This document shows, in pieces, positions 26,158-35,309 of a stretch of DNA of 64,000 nucleotides. Source of the DNA: Gracilibacillus timonensis (GTDB lineage Bacteria > Bacillota > Bacilli > Bacillales > Amphibacillaceae); contig NZ_FLKH01000011.1 in NCBI RefSeq assembly GCF_900086715.1, positions 682,001 to 746,000 of the forward strand, in the 5' to 3' direction. How positions within the stretch are numbered: the stretch's first letter is position 1; each line of letters starts with the position of its first letter. Position numbers and translations under genes: made by a program. The notes beneath the pieces were generated by a model. It ran no database searches, was not told the origin of the DNA, and saw only the letters and a program-made list of their open reading frames with translations.

Positions 26158-27066
26158 TTATTTGTAAAGCTTCATTGCTTCCTTTAAAAAGTTCAAATAG
26201 TTAGAAACGAAACCTTTTGGCTTCATAATTTTAACTTTATTACCGAATCCGGCTATAAACTGGTAGGCAAATTGATTCTCAGGCAATTCAATTGTCGCAA
26301 GGTAACTACTTGTAGTCACTTTTGTAACGGCATTTTTTCCGTATCTCTCGATAAATTGATCTCTTACAGCAACATCTATCGATAGTTGTACACTAACCAA
26401 GTTTTGTTGTACATCGTGTTTTTTTTCATCCTTAAATTCCTTTTCAGACCTTGGGACAAAAAAACCGTCTTTTTGGATATTTATTATCCTCGTCAATTTA
26501 AACGTTCGATAGTCTTCCCGTTCTAAACTATAACCAATAAGATACCAATGCATTTCACTTAAATGTAACCTATAGGGTTCTACGACTCTATAAGTTATGT
26601 TTCCTTTTTGGTCTACATACTCAAACTTTAATAACCAATTATTCTCAATTGCCTTCTTGATAAATAAAATTTCTTCCTTAATCTTACTTCTTCCAACCCA
26701 ATCATAAAAAGATAAATCAAGTTTTGGAAAAATATCTTTGCTAGCCATTCCTTTGATTTTTTGAATAGTCGTTTGAATCTCTTGATTCGTAATCAGTCCC
26801 TCAAAGCCACCTAAAGCTATGAGTATATTTTCAATATCCTTGTGATTTAGTAATCGTTTATCGAATTTATACCCTTCCATTAACGCATATCCCCCTTCAG
26901 CACCATATTCCGCATAAATTGGGATGTTTGCATAACTTAATGCTTCCATATCACGTTGAATCGTTCGTTTCGATACATTAAAAAGTCGACTAAATTCTGA
27001 TGCAGAAACAACTTCTTTTTGTAACAATATCATCACTATCGAGATAAGTCGTTCAATTTTTTTCAT
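26158..27066 (-). CDS. WYL-domain transcriptional regulator (YafY type)
   Basis: The product is 302 residues with GGAGGG 4 nt before the ATG. The N-terminal winged HTH (VSASEFSRLFNVSKRTIQRDMEAL) is followed by a WYL domain (about 140-220) containing RVVEPYRLHLSEMHWYLIGYS, and then by a C-terminal WCX region. WYL regulators sense nucleic acid or small ligands and often control adjacent genes. It diverges from the VOC-protein gene at 27144 across a 77-nt gap that holds the inverted repeat CGACA-N6-TGTCG (27083-27098), a plausible shared operator. Confidence 0.9.
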   Translation of the reverse strand: MKKIERLISIVMILLQKEVVSASEFSRLFNVSKRTIQRDMEALSYANIPIYAEYGAEGGYALMEGYKFDKRLLNHKDIENILIALGGFEGLITNQEIQTTIQKIKGMASKDIFPKLDLSFYDWVGRSKIKEEILFIKKAIENNWLLKFEYVDQKGNITYRVVEPYRLHLSEMHWYLIGYSLEREDYRTFKLTRIINIQKDGFFVPRSEKEFKDEKKHDVQQNLVSVQLSIDVAVRDQFIERYGKNAVTKVTTSSYLATIELPENQFAYQFIAGFGNKVKIMKPKGFVSNYLNFLKEAMKLYK

Positions 27067-27082
27067 ATTTCCCTCCTATATA

Positions 27083-27098
27083 CGACATAATGCTGTCG
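27083..27098. promoter_or_regulatory. candidate WYL-regulator operator
   Basis: The inverted repeat CGACATAATGCTGTCG has 5-bp arms and lies between the divergent WYL regulator and VOC genes. It overlaps the region where both promoters must be (TATTATACT is 14 nt to the right). Confidence 0.5.
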
Positions 27099-27143
27099 CC
27101 TATGTTCTATTATACTTCAAATATGAAAAGGAGGAATTAAGTT

Positions 27144-27599
27144 ATGAAAGCAATATCCTATCTACAATTTGGTGGAAGAGCAGAAGAAGCGTTAACCTTT
27201 TATGAACAGGCATTACAAGCAACAAATGTAAAAATGGTGAGATTTGGTGCTTTTGGTCAAGATCCAAATGCCCCATTAACGGTAAAAGAACAAAACATGA
27301 TTATGGAATCTCGTATTGAGTTTTCAGGGAATATTTTAATGATCTCTGATGTTCCGCCTTTTATGCAAGCTGCGGCAGGCGAAATCACAACAGGGAATAC
27401 CGTCTTAATCAGTATTATTGATGCTGATTCAGAAATGAATAAACAATGTTTTGAAGGGCTTTCTGAAGGTGGTACTGTGATCATGCCCCTATCTTCTACT
27501 CCATGGTCAGCAAGTTTTGGAATGTTAATCGACAAATTCGGTGTAATGTGGAAATTCAATAGTGATGCGAGTAAATTTCTAGATGGTTTTGTAGATTAA
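27144..27599 (+). CDS. VOC superfamily protein (PhnB-like)
   Basis: The product is 151 residues with AAAGGAGG before the ATG. It starts YLQFGGRAEEALTFYEQAL, and DKFGVMWKFN lies near the C-terminus; both are hallmarks of the PhnB/3-demethylubiquinone-like group of the vicinal oxygen chelate fold. Members bind metals or small hydrophobic ligands, and many have no known reaction. It is transcribed away from the WYL regulator, so it is probably its target. Two hairpins follow the gene (27615-27650, 27671-27704). Confidence 0.85.
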   Translation: MKAISYLQFGGRAEEALTFYEQALQATNVKMVRFGAFGQDPNAPLTVKEQNMIMESRIEFSGNILMISDVPPFMQAAAGEITTGNTVLISIIDADSEMNKQCFEGLSEGGTVIMPLSSTPWSASFGMLIDKFGVMWKFNSDASKFLDGFVD

Positions 27600-27614
27600 A
27601 TTTGAATTATCAGA

Positions 27615-27650
27615 GTGGGTGTTCCGTCAACATTTTTACGATACACCCAC
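27615..27650 (+). terminator. hairpin after the PhnB-like gene
   Basis: The arms GTGGGTGT (27615-27622) and ACACCCAC (27643-27650) form a stem directly after the gene. A T5 run sits in the loop rather than after the stem. Confidence 0.5.
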
Positions 27651-27670
27651 ACTAATACAATATTAAAAGA

Positions 27671-27713
27671 CCCTGAAGTACCTTTATGTTTGGTAATTTC
27701 AGGGCTTGTTTTA
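27671..27713 (+). terminator. second hairpin with T-rich tail
   Basis: CCCTGAA (27671-27677) and TTCAGGG (27698-27704) are followed by CTTGTTTTATTT, giving a standard terminator profile. Confidence 0.65.
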
Positions 27714-27850
27714 TTTCTATTTTAGTTTGAAACTTTCATTTAGAAGTAGGGATGACGGTTGTTGTTCAACAATATGGCCCGATTGAGGCGCAGTCCTTAT
27801 TCAACAATTGCGCCCGTTTAAGATGCATTAAAATGAAATAAAATGGATCG

Positions 27851-28231
27851 TTATTTACTCTTTTCCATGACTGCAAAATAATTTTGTTCGTGGTCGGAAA
27901 AGTTAAAAACCCGACCTGCCGGCATGTTTTCAATTTCCCCGACGGTGATATTTTTACTTGATAAGTCGTCATGTAACTGATCGAGATTTTTTGTAAAAAA
28001 CATTAATGAAGGGGTGTCAAGATTCATTTCAGGCTCCATGTTGGCAATGAATTGCTTGTCGTGAAGGATTAAACTTGTTTCAGCCTCCTTTGTTGGCGCA
28101 ATTTCAATCCATCTCATGTCTCCTTCAGTTTCATCAGATTTGACATGGAACCTTATCTTTTCTGTCCAGAATTTCACTGCTTCATCCTGATTATTGACGT
28201 ACAACATAATTTGACCTACTTTGTTAATCAT
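27851..28231 (-). CDS. VOC/glyoxalase family protein
   Basis: The product is 126 residues with GAGGAGG before the ATG. The vicinal oxygen chelate fold shows in INKVGQIMLYVNNQDEAVKFW, MRWIEIAPTKEAETSLILHD and GRVFNFSDHEQNYFAVME. The family includes glyoxalases, fosfomycin or bleomycin resistance proteins and many uncharacterised members, and nothing here singles out one. It lies just after the ECF sigma/YciI pair in the same direction but with a 61-nt gap, so co-transcription is possible. Confidence 0.83.
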   Translation of the reverse strand: MINKVGQIMLYVNNQDEAVKFWTEKIRFHVKSDETEGDMRWIEIAPTKEAETSLILHDKQFIANMEPEMNLDTPSLMFFTKNLDQLHDDLSSKNITVGEIENMPAGRVFNFSDHEQNYFAVMEKSK

Positions 28232-28292
28232 TCATCTTCCTCCTCAATTTTTAAAATATTTTAATTGCCTCCCTTAATACCCAATAAAATAT

Positions 28293-29573
28293 TCACTCGC
28301 TGTCATCGCTCTTTGGCTGGTCATCATCACATTCTGCAGCTCGTTTGAATAACAACTCACGCTCACGGGCATTTCCCGTGAGTGTTGCCGCACGTTGGAA
28401 TTCATCGTGTGCTTCGATTAAACGGCCAAGTTTAAAGAGAATATCGCCTCGCACGCTCGGTAGCAGATGATAATCCTTCAATGATGGTTCTGACTTCAAT
28501 CCATCAACGATTTCAAGACCAACTTCTGGACCGAACGCCCTGGAAAGCGCAACCGCGCGATTCAACTCCACAACAGGTGATGGAGCCACTTGAGAGAGGG
28601 CATCATAAAGGGCAGATATTCGTACCCAGTCTGTCTCTGATGCGGAAGAGGATGTTGCGTGACACGCAGCAATCTTCGCCTGCAGTGAATACGGACCCAG
28701 TGTTTCGTCAAGACGCTCAGCGCGCTCAATCGCAGCAAGTCCCCGCCGGATAAGAAGTTGATCCCAAAGCGCTCGGTTTTGATCCCTAAGAAGTATAGGC
28801 TCTCCGGAAGGGCTGATCCGCGCCTTAAGTCGTGACGATTGAATTTCCATAAGCGCCGCAAGACCGTGGGTCTCCGACGCTCCAGGAGCGAGTTCTGCCA
28901 ATACCCGACCGAGGCGCAATGCCTCCTCACATAATCTGGGACGTATCCAGTCCTCTCCGGAAGACGCGGCATACCCCTCGTTGAACATGAAGTAGACGAC
29001 TTCCAGCACCGAAGAGAGTCGTGCCGGGAGCTCAGCACTTTCTGGGGATTCGAATGGGACATGCGCCTCTCTAAGCGTTCGTTTGGCCCGGACAATACGC
29101 TGTGCGATGGTCGGCTCGGGGACGAGAAAAGCACTCGCAATTTCCTTTGTCGTCAGCCCTCCGAGCAAACGCAGCGTGAGTGCAACGCGCGCTTTCTGAG
29201 AAAGAATTGGATGACACGTGGTAAAAATAAGGCGGAGAAGATCATCGTTGACATCATTGTCAATGGCAGCATCGAAGTCAGGTTCATGATAGGAATCAAC
29301 TTCACGGCCAAGCTGTTCATACTTATTCCGTCGCGTCCTATTTCTACGAAGCTGATCGATTGCACGACGTTTTGAGGTCTTCATCAACCATGCGCCAGGA
29401 TTTTCCGGTATCCCTGATTCCGGCCAGCTTTTAAGCGCAATGACTAGCGCATCCTGTGCAAGATCCTCAGCCATCCCGACATCACCAACGATCCGCGCCA
29501 ATCCTGCAATGATTTTAGCAGATTCAATTCTCCAGATGGCATCGATCGTACGATGGGGGTCATGGGTTGTCAC
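28293..29573 (-). CDS. ECF sigma factor with C-terminal DUF6596/TPR-like extension (ECF42 type)
   Basis: The product is 426 residues from a GTG at 29573 that overlaps the stop of the upstream YciI gene (GTGA). Sigma region 2 is visible as DVGMAEDLAQDALVIALKSWP with WLMKTSKRRAIDQLRR, and region 4 as TLRLLGGLTTKEIASAFLVPEPTIAQRI. The long C-terminal half, with EVVYFMFNEGYAAS and repeated helices, is the extension of the ECF42 group, which is encoded with YciI/DGPF proteins. The base composition is clearly more GC-rich than its neighbours, suggesting acquisition by transfer from another lineage. Target promoters are unknown. Confidence 0.9.
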   Translation of the reverse strand: MTTHDPHRTIDAIWRIESAKIIAGLARIVGDVGMAEDLAQDALVIALKSWPESGIPENPGAWLMKTSKRRAIDQLRRNRTRRNKYEQLGREVDSYHEPDFDAAIDNDVNDDLLRLIFTTCHPILSQKARVALTLRLLGGLTTKEIASAFLVPEPTIAQRIVRAKRTLREAHVPFESPESAELPARLSSVLEVVYFMFNEGYAASSGEDWIRPRLCEEALRLGRVLAELAPGASETHGLAALMEIQSSRLKARISPSGEPILLRDQNRALWDQLLIRRGLAAIERAERLDETLGPYSLQAKIAACHATSSSASETDWVRISALYDALSQVAPSPVVELNRAVALSRAFGPEVGLEIVDGLKSEPSLKDYHLLPSVRGDILFKLGRLIEAHDEFQRAATLTGNARERELLFKRAAECDDDQPKSDDSE

Positions 29574-30004
29574 GGTTTCTCTCGTCCCTCCACAGCTTCG
29601 CGCAGTTCAGCATCCTTTGCCAATGTCTCCTGATCCTGTGTGAGCTCCGGCGCCTCGAAGATTTGACGAAGTTCGATTTCTCCTTCTCCGTAACCATGTG
29701 GGTCCGGCATGCGAAGCGCCCATTCGAGAGCTTCTTCTTTGGATTTCACCTCGATGATGTGGAATCCAGCGATCAGTTCTTTCGCCTCCGTGAAAGGACC
29801 ATCCGTCACTTGCGGTTTCTTCCCGGAATCAGGATAAGAGATGCGAATACCTTCCGTGCTTGGGTGGAGCCCATCCCCGGCCACAAGTACCCCTGCATTC
29901 ACCAGTTCTTCGTTATACTTCATCATTGCGTTAACAAGAGCTTGGCTAGGCATTACTCCTGCCTCGGAATCTTTAGTGGCTTTGACAATCATCATGAATC
30001 GCAT
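29570..30004 (-). CDS. YciI/DGPF-domain protein
   Basis: The product is 144 residues with GGGAGG 9 nt before the ATG. The DGPF motif is present as TDGPFTEAKELIAGFHIIEVKSKEEAL, preceded by MRFMMIVKATKDSEAG. Such proteins are nearly always encoded next to ECF42-type sigma factors and are thought to be co-regulated or to influence them; their reaction is unknown. The gene overlaps the sigma gene by 4 nt and shares its GC-rich composition, so the two were probably acquired together. Confidence 0.88.
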   Translation of the reverse strand: MRFMMIVKATKDSEAGVMPSQALVNAMMKYNEELVNAGVLVAGDGLHPSTEGIRISYPDSGKKPQVTDGPFTEAKELIAGFHIIEVKSKEEALEWALRMPDPHGYGEGEIELRQIFEAPELTQDQETLAKDAELREAVEGREKP

Positions 30005-30347
30005 TTGTTATTCCTCCCAAATTTAATATTTGGAGACGGGTTTCCTAGGTTATTTTGCCTTTTTTCCCGCCTCTATTTAGACAACGAATGGGACACGACA
30101 AAATCGACACATCAGATAAATTTTTTTAAATGAAATCTTATTCCACAAAATAGCCCGATTGTTGAAAATCGATCTCGTAAATTATACTTCATAAGTTTAT
30201 TTTAACACATACCCATAGCGAAAGTTCACACTAATCCGAACGCTATATTAGATCTGAGATATACAATAACGCTAAAATAGCTTGCCATGTAATTTTTGAA
30301 CTTGATCTTTTAATTGTTCATTCTTTTCTTCTAGTTCCTTTATATTA
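30005..30347. other. 343-nt gap upstream of yciI, no gene seen
   Basis: No reading frame here is convincing. The minus-strand frame 30508-30272 mostly overlaps the SIS fragment. The stretch is AT-rich again, in contrast to the sigma/YciI pair, and probably carries the leftward promoter of yciI. Confidence 0.45.
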
Positions 30348-30782
30348 ATGAGCAATTGGATTGGTATGAATGATTTAGTTATTTTTATTTCTTCTAGTGG
30401 AAACACCAATACATTGGTTAAGGCAGCGGATAAATTTTCGTATTTAAATGTAAAGAGTGTTGCAATAACAAATAACCCGGGTAGTCCATTATTTGACTTA
30501 GTAGACATCGGTATAAGTACTACTGTACAAAAAGCCTCTTGTGAAGGATATGATGTATCCGCACGGTCTACATTAGTGATTTTATTTGAAATTCAAGATG
30601 AAGCAATAAAGAGTCCAGAGCTTAGACTTCAAAAACATTCCTTTAGACTTAGATTCAATCCAACTATCGTTATAGCCCACATTGTTGTAGAAGAATTTTT
30701 ATTGGAAAGTTCGGTTGAGTTACGGTGCTCTTTTTTTATGATATATTCTATCGTTAGATTCTTTATTAGTTATAAAACATGA
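30348..30782 (+). pseudogene. RpiR-family regulator, SIS-domain fragment
   Basis: The frame contains a recognisable piece of a sugar isomerase (SIS) domain: DLVIFISSSGNTNTLVKAAD, KSVAITNNPGSPLFDLVDIGI and SARSTLVILFEIQDEA, as in MurR/RpiR regulators. The N-terminal HTH and the first part of the SIS domain are missing, and the last 60 codons look like unrelated sequence. It is likely a remnant of an RpiR-type regulator of about 280 residues. It sits tail-to-tail with the TRAP transporter operon. Confidence 0.68.
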
Positions 30783-30784
30783 GG

Positions 30785-30823
30785 AAACAACCAAAGCCAT
30801 TACTACACACTTTGGTTGTTTTT
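30785..30823 (+). terminator. intrinsic terminator
   Basis: The arms AAACAACCAAAG (30785-30796) and CTTTGGTTGTTT (30810-30821) are perfect and followed by more Ts. The A-rich left flank lets it also work on the minus strand, after the TRAP operon. Confidence 0.85.
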
Positions 30824-30877
30824 ATAGTTTTTAAAGCCACACTACTGAAGCTACTCACAAATAGTCTACCATCCATA

Positions 30878-32161
30878 CTACTCAAACATCAAAGAAGGCA
30901 GCCACAGTGACAACTGAGGGAAGAAGGTCACAATCAGCAGCACGATAATAGATACCAAAATATAAGGTATAACCTTCATAACGATTTCCTGTAGTGGAAT
31001 ATCACCAACATTCGAGGCGACAAATAGATTCACACCAACAGGGGGAGTAAATTGGCCAATTGCTAGATTGATGGTGATGAATACACCAAAATGGATCGGA
31101 TCAATGTTCATTTCTGCAATAACCGGAAACATGACGGGAGTCAGGATGTAGTAAGCAGAAATAGTGTCTAAGAAAAACCCTGCGATTAAAAAGATCAGGT
31201 TAAATAAAAGTAGCATGAGAATAACATTCGAACTTATCGATGTAATGAATGCAGCCATGTCAGCGGCTAATAAGGAAGTGGTTAGTAACCACGTAAAAAT
31301 TGTAGCACTAGCTACTATATACATGACGGTTGCTGTTGTTACGGATGAATCGACTAATACATCGAATAGTTTTTTGAAAGAAAGTTCCTTATAAATGAAA
31401 ATTCCAACAATTAAAGCATAAACAACCGCAACTCCTGCCGCTTCTGTTGGGGTAAAAATACCACTGTAAATACCACCTAATATAATGACTGGTGCTAATA
31501 ATCCCCAGAACGCATCGGTAAATGCTTTGAATTTTTCTTTGGCCGAGTAGGCCCTTGGAACTTCGATATTATCATTTTTTCTGATAAAGAAATAACTACA
31601 AATAATAAACGCAATACCTAAAAGCAATCCTGGAATAATCCCCGCTAAGAAAATCTCAGACACGGAGACGGATGCCAATGAGGAATAAACAATAAAGGCG
31701 ACAGAAGGCGGGATAATAATGCCGATACTACTCGTAGAACTTAACAATCCCCCTACCATCCCTCTGTCATATCCTTGTGCTAACATAGCTGGTATGAGAA
31801 TAGTACCGAGGGCAGCCACTGTTGCTGGACCAGAACCTGATATAGCAGCAAAGACTAATGCTACCACAATGACTGTGTAAGCAAGCCCGCCTCGCATACC
31901 GCCTAATACGGTTTGAGCAAAATAGATAAGTCTTCGAGTAATACCTACTTTCTCCATTAACAGTCCTGCTAGTATGAAAAAAGGAATAGCAAGGAGTGAA
32001 TACTTAGTAATTGCCGAATAAACCGTTGGGGCGAGAATATCAAACGATACCCCGCTGTATATAAGACCTAATAGCGATGCTGCTCCTAAGGAAACGGCGA
32101 TCGGTACATTTAAAAAGATTAACAAGAAGAAAGAGCCTAGTAAAATAATCGCTAATATCAT
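30878..32161 (-). CDS. dctM: TRAP transporter large permease, DctM type
   Basis: The product is 427 residues with about twelve membrane segments, starting MILAIILLGSFFLLIFLNVP. Conserved stretches are SGSGPATVAALGTILIPAM, GIIIPPSVAFIVYSSLASVS, FTPTEAAGVAVVYA and NLAIGQFTPPVGVNLFV, the usual hallmarks of DctM. It starts at the stop of the small permease gene (ATGA overlap). TRAP systems import organic acids, often acid sugars or ketoacids, using a sodium or proton gradient. With the FAD oxidoreductase gene it forms one leftward operon. The substrate is not readable from this subunit. Confidence 0.93.
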   Translation of the reverse strand: MILAIILLGSFFLLIFLNVPIAVSLGAASLLGLIYSGVSFDILAPTVYSAITKYSLLAIPFFILAGLLMEKVGITRRLIYFAQTVLGGMRGGLAYTVIVVALVFAAISGSGPATVAALGTILIPAMLAQGYDRGMVGGLLSSTSSIGIIIPPSVAFIVYSSLASVSVSEIFLAGIIPGLLLGIAFIICSYFFIRKNDNIEVPRAYSAKEKFKAFTDAFWGLLAPVIILGGIYSGIFTPTEAAGVAVVYALIVGIFIYKELSFKKLFDVLVDSSVTTATVMYIVASATIFTWLLTTSLLAADMAAFITSISSNVILMLLLFNLIFLIAGFFLDTISAYYILTPVMFPVIAEMNIDPIHFGVFITINLAIGQFTPPVGVNLFVASNVGDIPLQEIVMKVIPYILVSIIVLLIVTFFPQLSLWLPSLMFE

Positions 32162-32646
32162 TTCTGCCTCACTTCCTTAACCTCAGAAATTTGTCCTACG
32201 GTTGATTGAATCAAACGAACAAGAATGAATAGGGAGCCGATAGGAATAGAAACTCCGGCAATCCACTCCGGCATTTGAAGAACAGCTGTCTTTTGTGAAA
32301 ATAGAATTTGTTGTGCGATCATTTGATACCCACTAATCACCAATGACATGATAAAAACAAACGTAACGATGCCAGAGAAAACAATCAAGATTTTTTTATA
32401 GAAGACAGAAAGAACATCGAAGACAATCGGCAGACTGATATGTTTCACTTGTTTATAGCCTATTGCCACGCCTAACAATACCACCCACACAAACAATATC
32501 ATCAGCAGCTCTCCTGAAAAGGATAGGGAGGAGTGGAATAAAGATCTTAAAAATACGTCAGCAAAGTTGATGATTACCATTGATAACAGACAGATGGCAA
32601 GTAAATATTCTTCTATATGATTTAAGAATTTCATGTCAGTTTGCAT
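32158..32646 (-). CDS. dctQ: TRAP transporter small permease, DctQ type
   Basis: The product is 162 residues with four membrane segments. The family pattern of VIINFADVFLRSLFHSSLSFSGELLMILFVW near residues 25-55 and a conserved VAIGYKQVKH segment identify DctQ. The ATG at 32646 directly follows GAAGGG with no spacing, so the next ATG at 32634 may be the true start. It links the binding protein to the large permease and overlaps dctM by 4 nt. Confidence 0.9.
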   Translation of the reverse strand: MQTDMKFLNHIEEYLLAICLLSMVIINFADVFLRSLFHSSLSFSGELLMILFVWVVLLGVAIGYKQVKHISLPIVFDVLSVFYKKILIVFSGIVTFVFIMSLVISGYQMIAQQILFSQKTAVLQMPEWIAGVSIPIGSLFILVRLIQSTVGQISEVKEVRQK

Positions 32647-32696
32647 CCCTTCTTAGAAAATAGTCGGTCTAGTTAGAAGCGGTTGGATGACTTTAT

Positions 32697-33710
32697 TCAA
32701 TCTGGATAGTTAAAAGCGTCACGTAATTCCGCACTAAAATCGTTCCTGTACATATCATAAATCGGGAGTGCCGAATCTTTAAAAGCTGCTATTTCTTCCT
32801 CGGAGGCTTCATATACATCCAGTTCATTTTTTAGTTCTTCTAAGGCCTCAACATTAGCTTCTGCTGAATAATCCGTTATATATTCAGTAGCTTCTCTCCC
32901 TGCCTCTAGAAATATTTGTTTATCTTCTTCTGGTAATTGATCATAAAAATCATTACTGAAAGATAAGAAGAAAAAATCAATACTATAATTATTGACGGAC
33001 ATGTAGTCAAGAATCTCGTAAAAACTACCTGTTAAAACGACCTCTTCTACCGCCTCCATCCCATCAATCGCGCCTTGTTGAATCCCTGCAAATGCTTCGG
33101 TAAAGTCCATGTCAAGGGCGTTGGCTCCATAGTGGTTATATATATCAAAATAGACAGGGGTGTTGGGTATTCGCATATCCAAATTTTCCAAATCTTCAGG
33201 GGTTTCTATTTGGTGTTCATTATTAAGCATTTGTCTAAAACCAGTGATGCCGATGCTTGCAGGTGTGACACCATTGCCTTCTAAAATATCTAATAACATT
33301 TCTCCGCCTTTGCCATCAATGGTTTCCTGCGCTTCTTCCCATGACGTTAACAACCAAGGCATAGCCGTAATATTCAATTGTTCATCAAAGCTAGACCAAA
33401 CTAAAGAGGAAGTAATATCCACGTCATAACTACCTTGCCGTAGCATTTCAATGGCCTTTCGTTGATTACCAGAAGCTATCTGGCCACTAGGAAAAATATT
33501 AACTTCATATTTGCCATCTGTTTCTTCTTCAACAATCTCAGCAAAATGTTCTGCTCCTTCTTGCCAAGGCGAATTGATAGATAGTGTATGACCAAATTGT
33601 ACTTCGATAGGTTCTGCTGTTTCTTCTTCAGCACTACTTCCCATACCACATCCAGTAATGAGTATAACTAGGACAACCATACCTATCATCTGCTTGATTA
33701 TTGGTGCCAT
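32697..33710 (-). CDS. dctP: TRAP transporter substrate-binding lipoprotein, DctP type
   Basis: The product is 337 residues. The lipoprotein signal peptide has LITGC with Cys21. The mature domain has the DctP family pattern FGHTLSINSPWQEGAEHFAEIV, LRQGSYDVD, the substrate-arginine region LENLDMRIPNTPVYFD (Arg pairs with a carboxylate) and GIQQGAIDGMEA. An intact arginine in the MRIP motif predicts an organic-acid ligand. SD AAAGGAG lies 10 nt before the ATG. It is encoded 49 nt after the FAD oxidoreductase and before DctQ. Confidence 0.92.
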   Translation of the reverse strand: MAPIIKQMIGMVVLVILITGCGMGSSAEEETAEPIEVQFGHTLSINSPWQEGAEHFAEIVEEETDGKYEVNIFPSGQIASGNQRKAIEMLRQGSYDVDITSSLVWSSFDEQLNITAMPWLLTSWEEAQETIDGKGGEMLLDILEGNGVTPASIGITGFRQMLNNEHQIETPEDLENLDMRIPNTPVYFDIYNHYGANALDMDFTEAFAGIQQGAIDGMEAVEEVVLTGSFYEILDYMSVNNYSIDFFFLSFSNDFYDQLPEEDKQIFLEAGREATEYITDYSAEANVEALEELKNELDVYEASEEEIAAFKDSALPIYDMYRNDFSAELRDAFNYPD

Positions 33711-33759
33711 CCTTCTCTTAGCTCCTTTCGCAATCTAAGGTGGGAGTTCAACATCGTTT

Positions 33760-35130
33760 TTATTTTGATACAATCGCACCGTTGTTCCTTAGTTCGTTTC
33801 TTAGTCTATCAACGTCCACCTCTTTCAATGGAATATTATTTTTGATAGCTAATGAGGCAGCGGTACCTGCAGCTTCTCCAATAGCCAGGCAGGTTGACAT
33901 GGCTCTAATCAGACCAAAAGGGTAGGGTTCTACCGAAATGCAGCGACCACTAGCTAACAGTCCCTCAATATTTCGTGACACGAGGCAGCCGTATGGTATG
34001 CCGACCGCATGTTTAGAAGGCATAAACTTTATCGATTTTCCAGAGTGAATATCAATATTATAACCAGCAAGTGCAATAGAATCTTCCGGAATGGATAGTT
34101 CATCTATATTCGCTTGTGTCATCGTTTTTATTCCAGTAATTCTCCTGCTTTCTCGTGCGTATACGCCGTTTGCTGTGTTAGCCAAGAAGGCGTCTTTAAA
34201 ACCTGGACAATATTTTTGGAAGAATTTCAACAGCGTCAATACTTGTTTATGTCCTTCGATTTCTGCTAGATTTAAACTCTCTGGATCTGTCGGATCAATA
34301 TCATTGATTCTTGTTGCATTTACCACCACTTCGTTTTTATTCGGCTGTTTTGCCAGAATGATGCGATCTCTTGGAATATCGAAATCACCATTTCTTTTGG
34401 CTTCTTCTATCAATTCTCCGAAACCTGTAAAATAAAAAGAGGCGGCTTCTGTAAAATCCTCAATGGAATATTGCATGCCACTGCCATACGTATCTGGCGT
34501 TTTAAATGTATCAGGGTTTGCTTGGATATAATCTAGCATTTCATCTAAATCTACATTTCCTATACTAAAAACCAAAGAAACGGGTTGAATATGGTTAGAC
34601 TGTTTACTCCCCACACTATATTCAGCTCCTGCTAGATAGGCTGCCATTCCATCCCCTGTTGCATCAATCAACGCCTTGCAATCCACATCATATGTCCAGC
34701 CTCTTGAATGAAGTTGTACGCTTGATACTTTTCCATTATCCACTCTAACCTCTTGAAGTTCTGTGGAGAGAAATAGTTCGATCCCTTCGTTTTTGCACAT
34801 TTCTCCTACGACATTCCGGAATAAGAAGGGGTTAACGGGTGTAATCGAATTATGCAATGGACAAGGAATGTGCCCACCTAAACTACCGCCTATTTTCTCA
34901 AGTTCCTGGATAATCTCGTCTCCTATCCCTCCTACAACTTGTGTGCCTTCTCTGTCGTAAAAGGCTAGTAAAGGTAGTCCCGTAGAAGCCACCCCTCCAA
35001 GAAAAGGATTTCGTTCTACTAGTAAAGTACGCATGCCTTCTCGCGCAGAAGCTAGTGCTGCTGGTATGCCTCCTGGTCCTCCACCTACTACAACCACGTC
35101 ATATTGTTGAAGTTTTTTTGTTTGATTCAT
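33760..35130 (-). CDS. FAD-dependent oxidoreductase (FAD_oxidored family)
   Basis: The product is 456 residues. The N-terminal FAD-binding Rossmann motif is GGGPGG (residues 16-21) with the distal Glu in LLVERNPFLGG. VDCKALIDATGDGMAAYLAGAEY and a C-terminal ISVEPYPFGLIRAMSTCLAIGEAAG are typical of the PF12831 group, whose substrates are mostly unknown and are often found in sugar-acid catabolism loci. It is the first gene of the operon followed by DctPQM, and diverges from the LysR gene. It probably oxidises the imported acid or an intermediate. No signal peptide is visible. Confidence 0.9.
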   Translation of the reverse strand: MNQTKKLQQYDVVVVGGGPGGIPAALASAREGMRTLLVERNPFLGGVASTGLPLLAFYDREGTQVVGGIGDEIIQELEKIGGSLGGHIPCPLHNSITPVNPFLFRNVVGEMCKNEGIELFLSTELQEVRVDNGKVSSVQLHSRGWTYDVDCKALIDATGDGMAAYLAGAEYSVGSKQSNHIQPVSLVFSIGNVDLDEMLDYIQANPDTFKTPDTYGSGMQYSIEDFTEAASFYFTGFGELIEEAKRNGDFDIPRDRIILAKQPNKNEVVVNATRINDIDPTDPESLNLAEIEGHKQVLTLLKFFQKYCPGFKDAFLANTANGVYARESRRITGIKTMTQANIDELSIPEDSIALAGYNIDIHSGKSIKFMPSKHAVGIPYGCLVSRNIEGLLASGRCISVEPYPFGLIRAMSTCLAIGEAAGTAASLAIKNNIPLKEVDVDRLRNELRNNGAIVSK

Positions 35131-35309
35131 GTTGTTGACTCCTTTCTTTTATTAGTAATCGCTTCCATGTTGTGCAGAATATGCTTCGAACCCATGACCA
35201 AAGGGATCGTTATATGGTTTCTGCTTGTGCCAATTATAGAATAGATAAAAAGTAGATAGAAATACTAAAAATCTATATAATAATAGATAGAGACTATAAG
35301 GAGGCAATT

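Noticed and set aside
28481-29643. Several long frames antisense to the ECF sigma gene
   Set aside because: The gene is GC-rich, so stops are rare on the other strand; none has a family pattern, while the sigma frame does.
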